DNA from: Micromonospora sp. HM5-17
GTDB taxonomy: Bacteria > Actinomycetota > Actinomycetes > Mycobacteriales > Micromonosporaceae
DNA: 35,806 nucleotides
Direction: 5' to 3'
Assembly (NCBI RefSeq): GCF_003762835.1
Contig: NZ_RJWA01000017.1
Span: 1-35,806 of the forward strand
Numbering within the stretch: position 1 is the first letter of the stretch; each line of letters begins with the position of its first letter. Positions 30,938 through 35,806 of the stretch are shown here, piece after piece. The notes beneath the pieces are model-generated. The model made no database searches, had not been told where the DNA came from, and worked only from the letters and a program-made list of their open reading frames with translations. The position numbers were made by a program, and so were the translations under genes.

Positions 30938-32838
30938 CCTCGCCCGTCTTATCCGTCAAAGACCTGCGCGTAAACTTCCCGTCCGAGGCCGGATCGGTCT
31001 CCGCGGTCCGCGGCGTAGATTTTGATCTCTACCCTGGCCGCACGCTCGGCATCGTGGGTGAATCCGGATCCGGTAAGTCAGTAACCTCCATGTCCATCAT
31101 GGGCCTGTTGCCAGACTACGCAAAGATCACTGGATCCGTGAAATTCGAAGGCCGCGAGCTGCTCGGCCTGAGCGATAAGCAGATGTCCGAAATCCGCGGC
31201 AACGGCATTGGAATGATCTTCCAAGACCCGCTCTCCGCGCTCACCCCGGTTTTCGATATTGGATCGCAGTTAGTGGAGGCAATCCAGGCCCATAGGGACG
31301 TCGGCAAGAAGCAAGCGCTCAAAGAGGCCACGGAATTGCTCGATCTCGTGGGCATCCCCGATCCGCACCTGCGGTTGAAGTCCTTCCCACACGAGTTCTC
31401 GGGCGGCATGCGCCAGCGCGTAGTTATTGCCATCGCGATTGCCAATAATCCGCGCGTGCTCATCGCGGATGAGCCCACGACCGCGCTGGATGTGACCATT
31501 CAGGCGCAGATTCTAGACGTCATTAAGCTCGCGCAGCGCGAAACAGGCGCCGCAACCATCATGATCACCCATGACATGGGCGTGGTAGCAGAAACGGCCG
31601 ATGATGTCATGGTCATGTACGCCGGCCGCCCCGTGGAGCGCGGTGATGTGGATACCATCTTCTCCCAGCCCCGCATGCCCTATACCGTGGGCTTGCTCGG
31701 CTCCACGCCGCGCCCAGATGTGTCGGCCGAAGAACCGCTCACTCCCATCGTGGGCAGCCCGCCAGTACTGGTGGACCTCAAGCAGCGCTGCCAATTTGCC
31801 CCGCGCTGCCCCGTGGCGCAGCCCGCCTGCTCCGACGGCGAGCCCCCGCTTATTCCGCTTGACGATACCTCGGGCCACGAGAGCGCCTGCCTGCGCGCAC
31901 CCGAAATCCGCGACCGCAAGATCGGCGGCGACCTCATGTTCAAACCGCCGCAGCTGGCCGATGATGTCATGGCCGGTGTGCCCCGCGATGAGCGCCCCAC
32001 CACCCTGGAAGTCCGGGATCTACGCAAGGAATTCCCGCTCACCAAGGGCGCATTAGTAAAGCGCCGGGTAGGAACGGTCAAGGCGGTTGACGGTCTCACC
32101 TTTGATATCCGCAAGGGTGAATGCATGGCCATCGTCGGCGAATCTGGCTGCGGTAAGACCACCACCCTGCTGGAAGTCATGGACCTCAAGCCCGAACATG
32201 GCGCGGTAGTGCTCAACGGGAAAGACGCGGCCGGGATGAGCAACTCCGAGCGCCGCGCGGCCCGCAAGGACATCCAGATTGTCTTCCAGGATCCGATGAG
32301 CTCGCTAAACCCCCGTCTTACGGTTCGTGAGGTCATTGCCGAACCGCTCAATTCCCTCGGTTTTGATGGCGACGTGGATGCCCGCATCAATGAGCTCATG
32401 GGCCTTGTCGGTCTAGATTCCTCCCAGCTTGACCGCTTTCCTAGCCACTTCTCCGGCGGACAGCGCCAGCGCATCGGCCTTGCCCGCGCATTGGCTACCA
32501 ACCCCTCGGTTTTGGTGTTAGACGAGCCCGTCTCCGCGCTCGACGTCTCCATCCAAGCCGGCGTCATCAACTTGCTCGAAGATCTGAAGAGAAGGCTGGG
32601 GCTGTCCTACCTTTTCGTGGCCCATGACCTTTCGGTGGTGCGCCACCTCTCCGATAGGTTGGCTGTCATGTATAAGGGCAAATTTGTGGAATCCGGGCCA
32701 ACCGACGAGGTCTTCGAAAACCCCCAAGCGGACTACACCAAGAAGCTCCTGGATGCCATTCCGATTCCGGATCCGGAGGCTGCTCGCAGGCGACGCGACC
32801 CCCGTCCGGCCAATGCGTCCCCAATTTCCCAAAAGTGA
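30934..32838 (+). CDS. Peptide ABC transporter fused double ATP-binding protein (DppD-DppF fusion)
   Basis: The 634-residue product carries both nucleotide-binding domains of a peptide importer in one chain. Domain 1 (about 5-260) has Walker A GESGSGKS, signature FSGGMRQR and Walker B VLIADEPTTALD, and ends with the oligopeptide C-terminal region containing the CQFAPRCPVAQPAC cysteine cluster typical of DppD. Domain 2 (about 350-600) has Walker A GESGCGKT, signature FSGGQRQR and Walker B VLVLDEPVSALD. The frame is open far upstream, but the ATG at 30934 is where homology begins and overlaps the permease stop codon. Confidence 0.95.
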   Translation: MTSPVLSVKDLRVNFPSEAGSVSAVRGVDFDLYPGRTLGIVGESGSGKSVTSMSIMGLLPDYAKITGSVKFEGRELLGLSDKQMSEIRGNGIGMIFQDPLSALTPVFDIGSQLVEAIQAHRDVGKKQALKEATELLDLVGIPDPHLRLKSFPHEFSGGMRQRVVIAIAIANNPRVLIADEPTTALDVTIQAQILDVIKLAQRETGAATIMITHDMGVVAETADDVMVMYAGRPVERGDVDTIFSQPRMPYTVGLLGSTPRPDVSAEEPLTPIVGSPPVLVDLKQRCQFAPRCPVAQPACSDGEPPLIPLDDTSGHESACLRAPEIRDRKIGGDLMFKPPQLADDVMAGVPRDERPTTLEVRDLRKEFPLTKGALVKRRVGTVKAVDGLTFDIRKGECMAIVGESGCGKTTTLLEVMDLKPEHGAVVLNGKDAAGMSNSERRAARKDIQIVFQDPMSSLNPRLTVREVIAEPLNSLGFDGDVDARINELMGLVGLDSSQLDRFPSHFSGGQRQRIGLARALATNPSVLVLDEPVSALDVSIQAGVINLLEDLKRRLGLSYLFVAHDLSVVRHLSDRLAVMYKGKFVESGPTDEVFENPQADYTKKLLDAIPIPDPEAARRRRDPRPANASPISQK

Positions 32839-32947
32839 CGCGCCACACAGTTACTGTTCTATATAGTTATCCTCACACCTGAAATGATGCGGCGGCTGAA
32901 TCGCTGCCACATCTTTCACTTCCTCTCACTCAAGGAGAAACCCGATT

Positions 32948-34642
32948 ATGCACAAGTTCACTCGCTTCCGGATCGCTACCGTTGCCACCCTTTCCGCCGC
33001 AGCCCTCGCGCTCACCGGCTGTGCCGCCAACTCAGGCGGAGGCTCTAATAAGGCCGTAGGCGGTCTCGACATCGAGGTCAATCCAGCCGGCGATTATAAC
33101 GAGAAATCCCGTGACGAGCTCAAGGACGATGGTGAGCTCACCCTCCCCATCGACGAACTGACCGAGCAGCAAAATACTTTCCACGCCAATATGGTCACCG
33201 ATACCCGCACGGTATGGGGTTGGTACAACCCACAGCTGGCGCTTTACGACGGCGAGGGAAACTACACCCCAAACCCCGACTACGTCGACGAGGCCAAGGA
33301 AGATAAGAAGGGCAAGAACACCGTCGTTACCTATAAGATCAACAAGGATGCCACCTTCAACGACGGCACGCCTATCGACTGGAAGGCTTTCGAGAATACC
33401 TGGCGCTTTAACAACGGCAAGGACGAGGACGTCCAGGTAAACTCCACCGACGGATACGAGCGCATCACCTCCGTGGAAAAGGGCGCTACCGACAAGGACG
33501 TGGTCATCACCTTCGATGGCCCCTACCCGTGGTGGCAGGGTCTCTTCAACGAAGTACTCCACCCCGCTATTGATAGCCCAGAGAAGTTTGACAAGGCCTA
33601 CCTGGGCAAACTGAACCCGCAATACGGCGCCGGCCCATTCAAGGTAGAAAACGTAGACTTCAAGGGCGGCACCCTCACCCTCGTGCCCAACGAAAAGTGG
33701 TGGGGCGATAAACCGAAGCTGAAGAAGGTAAGCTTCCGCGTCATGGAATCCCAGGCCACCATCAACGCCTTCCAGGCCGGGGAAATCGATGCGGCTGGCG
33801 TGGCCGATAAGAACAGCCTCACCATTGCCGGACAAATGGGCGAGGACATCGACATCCGCGCAGCATTACGCCCTGCCAATGTCATCCTCACCCTCAATTC
33901 CAAGGCGCCACAGCTCAAGGATGAGGACGTGCGCCACGCCGTCTTCTCCGCCATCGACCGCGATCAGCTGGCCGAGATCCGCTATAACGGCCTGGGCTAC
34001 GAAGAAGAGATGCCGGGCTCCCTCACCCTCTACTCCACCCAGGAGGGCTACAAGGACAATATCAAGGACGTCATTAAGTTCGATCCTGAGCAATCCAAGA
34101 AGTTGCTGGAGGACGCCGGATATCAACAGGGTGACGACGGAATCTATGCTAAAGACGGGGAAAAGCTATCCCTGCGCTATATCCTCATTGGTGACGATGA
34201 GGTCTCCAAGTCCCTTGCCGCCGCAATCCAAAAGATGCTCAAGGACGTCGGCGTTGATCTCAAGATTGAAGAGCGCCCATCCTCCGAGTTCTCTAAGGTA
34301 ACCTCTGAGCGAGACTTCGACCTCTTTTTGTCCGCCTTTACTTCCTCCGACCCATTCGGAGTCGCCTACTTTGGCCAGACCTACGCCAGCGATTCCACAC
34401 TGAATATGTCCGGCACTGGAACCAAGGAATTCGATAAGAAGATTGAAGAGCTACAGAAGCTTCCTACCAAGGAGGAGCAAATTGACCGCGTCAATGAACT
34501 CGAGTCTGAAGCCTTTGGCCACTACGGAATCCTCCCCTTTGCCAACGGCCCACAGATGGTCGGTGTAAAGAAGGGCCTAGCTAACTTTGGCGCCAACGGC
34601 TTCGCTATCCTCCCCAAGGAAGATATCGGCTGGGAGAAATAA
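32948..34642 (+). CDS. Peptide ABC transporter substrate-binding lipoprotein (family 5)
   Basis: Extracytoplasmic receptor of the importer. The 564-residue product has a lipoprotein signal peptide (lipobox ALTGC, Cys25) and a large family 5 solute-binding fold, with the diagnostic VTYKINKDATFNDGTPIDWK block near residue 131 and a second lobe (VRHAVFSAIDRDQLAEI). Length is in the family range. It lies 109 bases after the ATPase with a good GGAGAAA site, so extra promoter activity in that gap (A+T-rich TATATAGTT near 32862) is possible. A strong terminator follows. Confidence 0.94.
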   Translation: MHKFTRFRIATVATLSAAALALTGCAANSGGGSNKAVGGLDIEVNPAGDYNEKSRDELKDDGELTLPIDELTEQQNTFHANMVTDTRTVWGWYNPQLALYDGEGNYTPNPDYVDEAKEDKKGKNTVVTYKINKDATFNDGTPIDWKAFENTWRFNNGKDEDVQVNSTDGYERITSVEKGATDKDVVITFDGPYPWWQGLFNEVLHPAIDSPEKFDKAYLGKLNPQYGAGPFKVENVDFKGGTLTLVPNEKWWGDKPKLKKVSFRVMESQATINAFQAGEIDAAGVADKNSLTIAGQMGEDIDIRAALRPANVILTLNSKAPQLKDEDVRHAVFSAIDRDQLAEIRYNGLGYEEEMPGSLTLYSTQEGYKDNIKDVIKFDPEQSKKLLEDAGYQQGDDGIYAKDGEKLSLRYILIGDDEVSKSLAAAIQKMLKDVGVDLKIEERPSSEFSKVTSERDFDLFLSAFTSSDPFGVAYFGQTYASDSTLNMSGTGTKEFDKKIEELQKLPTKEEQIDRVNELESEAFGHYGILPFANGPQMVGVKKGLANFGANGFAILPKEDIGWEK

Positions 34643-34673
34643 GAGCACTACAAGCTTCTAGCGCACTACGCTC

Positions 34674-34722
34674 AAGCCTCCCGCGGCAAACCCAACAGGG
34701 CTAAGTCGCGGGAGGCTTTCTT
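34674..34722 (+). terminator. Rho-independent terminator of the peptide importer operon
   Basis: AAGCCTCCCGCG (34674-34685) and CGCGGGAGGCTT (34707-34718) form a perfect 12-base stem around a 21-base loop, followed by TCTTC. It starts 32 bases after the binding-protein stop codon. Confidence 0.9.
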
Positions 34723-34834
34723 CTGCCCGCAAAAGTCCACGCAGGCGGCATCAACTGTCTACGGCAGCTCTGCGCGTAGCTTCAGCTTGAGTTCAGAGGG
34801 TCGTTGCAACACTTTCCCTTAGGAGGGTGTTGTT

Positions 34835-35695
34835 GTGTCTGGGGTTGTTGGCCCGTTTTATTCGTTGTCTGAGTCGGATCGTCGTGGCTTAGTTGCCTTG
34901 GTTGGCAGTGGGCGTAGTGTCCGTTCGGCGGCTGGTGAGCTTGGTTGTCATTACGGGCATGCTTTGAATTTTTGCCATGCCTTTGGATTGCCAGTCGTGA
35001 TTAAAGCCAAACGAGTTGATCGCCGCGGCAGCCAGGCTTTTCAGCTTGTGGAGCTAGTCCGAAGCGGACTGTCGGTACACCAAGCCGCCAAAAGATGTGG
35101 GATGCATCTGACTGCGGCTTATGCCGTAGCTACGGAAGCTGGGTGCCATATCCGGTTAAGTCAGTATGCTCGGAAAGTCCGCCAGACGCAGTTAAGAGTG
35201 GAATACTTGCGCCTTCGGCTGGCGAGCCTGCCTAGTGGTGATGCTGGCGCGGCAGTAGGAATTGATCGTCGATTGTCTTTAGATTTTGAAAAAGGACTTA
35301 CCAAATCCCAGGGTCAACGAGAAGAGTTCATACCCGTCGGCGAAGACGCCAGCACGTATAACAGACTTATGAAAGCGCTGCGCCAACGCCATGATGTCAT
35401 CGAATCCGGAAGGCTTGCCCCTCCCGCCTTACCTAGCGGGGTGGATCCGTATAAACGCATCAGTAATCGCTATATCTGCTTTGAAGAACGCGTCATTATC
35501 GCCGATCTTCTCCGCGAAGATGTGCCGCTGCGTGAGATTGGGCGCCGTTTAGGGCGAAGTGCATCGTCAATTCAGCGTGAAGTACGCAGAAACCACAGTG
35601 CTGAAGGCCCGTATCGTGCAGAAACAGCCCAGTTAAAGGCCTGTGCGCGCAGATTGGAGGGTGTCAGGAAGTTTGTGTGTGAGGCTCTGATCTAG
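34835..35695 (+). pseudogene. Truncated IS30-family transposase
   Basis: The 286-residue open frame starts at a GTG with AGGAGGG about 7 bases upstream. Residues 1-110 hold repeated helix-turn-helix-like segments (LVALVGSGRSVRSAAGELG; LVELVRSGLSVHQAAKRCG). Residues about 214-257 match the IS30 N-terminal domain (FEERVIIADLL, LREIGRRLGRSASSIQREV). The frame then reaches AETAQLKACARR and stops shortly after. The C-terminal DDE catalytic domain, roughly 180 residues in full-length relatives, is missing, so the enzyme should be inactive. The break near 35655-35661 coincides with the apparent left end of another element. Codon use is more A/T-rich than in neighbouring genes. Confidence 0.8.
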
Positions 35696-35806
35696 AAGGA
35701 GTTTCACCGATAATGACTACGGTGTCACCGAAGAAAACCATGACCCGGCGAGGGTCAACGAGATCAGCGAGAAGCTGATGGAAAATTCTGAAATCGCCAG
35801 CTTGAT
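35655..35806 (+). mobile_element. Possible left end of an IS256-type element inserted in the IS30 transposase gene
   Basis: The IS30 reading frame loses family similarity at about 35655-35661. The following leader is rich in GTGTG and runs into a transposase-like start at 35713. This layout suggests an insertion sequence whose left boundary is here; the right end is beyond the window, so neither the terminal repeat nor a target duplication can be confirmed. Confidence 0.45.
35713..35806 (+). pseudogene. N-terminal fragment of an IS256-type transposase with a frameshift
   Basis: An ATG at 35713 with AAGGAG about 11 bases upstream encodes MTTVSPKKT, then the frame breaks and stops at 35776. 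The neighbouring frame continues with HDPARVNEISEKLMENSEIA to the window edge, which resembles the N-terminus of IS256-family (mutator-type) transposases. One extra C in the CC run near 35737-35740 would join MTTVSPKKT to HDPARVNEI. A one-base deletion is therefore likely. Only about 30 codons are visible, so identification is tentative. Confidence 0.45.

Noticed and set aside
31680-32570. 296-codon minus-strand open frame inside the double ATPase gene
   Set aside because: Antisense shadow; Ser/Arg-rich composition with no recognisable domain.
1-35806. CRISPR arrays, tRNA or rRNA genes
   Set aside because: No regularly spaced repeats and no tRNA- or rRNA-like segments were recognised anywhere in the window.

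Overview
The window is from an actinobacterium, almost certainly a Corynebacterium. The evidence is the coryneform-type ribosomal proteins, a DtxR-type iron box beside a siderophore locus, a class F-type sortase, an asp23/amaP-type envelope cluster, a moderately high G+C content, and start codons placed 6-7 bases after a -10 box (leaderless transcripts). The species cannot be named from the sequence alone.

The backbone is the S10-spc ribosomal protein supercluster on the minus strand. Read in the direction of transcription it runs rpsJ-rplC-rplD-rplW-rplB-rpsS-rplV-rpsC-rplP-rpmC-rpsQ (24100 to 18929), then rplN-rplX-rplE (7526 to 6285), then rpsH-rplF-rplR-rpsE-rpmD-rplO (2744 to 101). Two blocks of accessory genes split it. 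Block A (about 2745-6284) holds a small DUF6457-type protein, FdhD, a formate/nitrite channel and a class F-type sortase. Block B (about 7527-18928) holds a secreted protein with an atypical sorting signal, a sucrose locus (PTS EIIBCA, GH32 sucrose-6-phosphate hydrolase, PfkB fructokinase, small membrane protein), and a siderophore uptake operon (binding lipoprotein, two FecCD permeases, ATPase) diverging from a siderophore-interacting reductase.

Upstream of rpsJ is a 718-base stretch without a convincing gene, containing two clear dyads. After it comes a six-gene, tightly overlapping plus-strand cluster (24819-27940). Five of its products appear to carry an Asp23-like alkaline-shock domain and three are membrane proteins. 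One member (25848-26813) ends in about fifteen copies of an 11-12 residue Pro/Arg-rich repeat, which I consider the most unusual protein feature here. A convergent unknown gene follows, then a complete peptide ABC importer (two permeases, a fused double ATPase, a binding lipoprotein) closed by a strong terminator. The right edge is a mobile-element scar: an IS30-type transposase cut off before its catalytic domain, followed by what looks like the start of an IS256-type transposase with a one-base frameshift.

The functional links are as follows. The sucrose genes form a self-contained import, hydrolysis and phosphorylation route whose two divergent arms appear to share one symmetric -10 element. 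The iron genes share a divergent DtxR-controlled region. The sortase and the secreted protein with a SAETG-type C-terminal signal flank the short rplN-rplX-rplE operon and may be enzyme and substrate.
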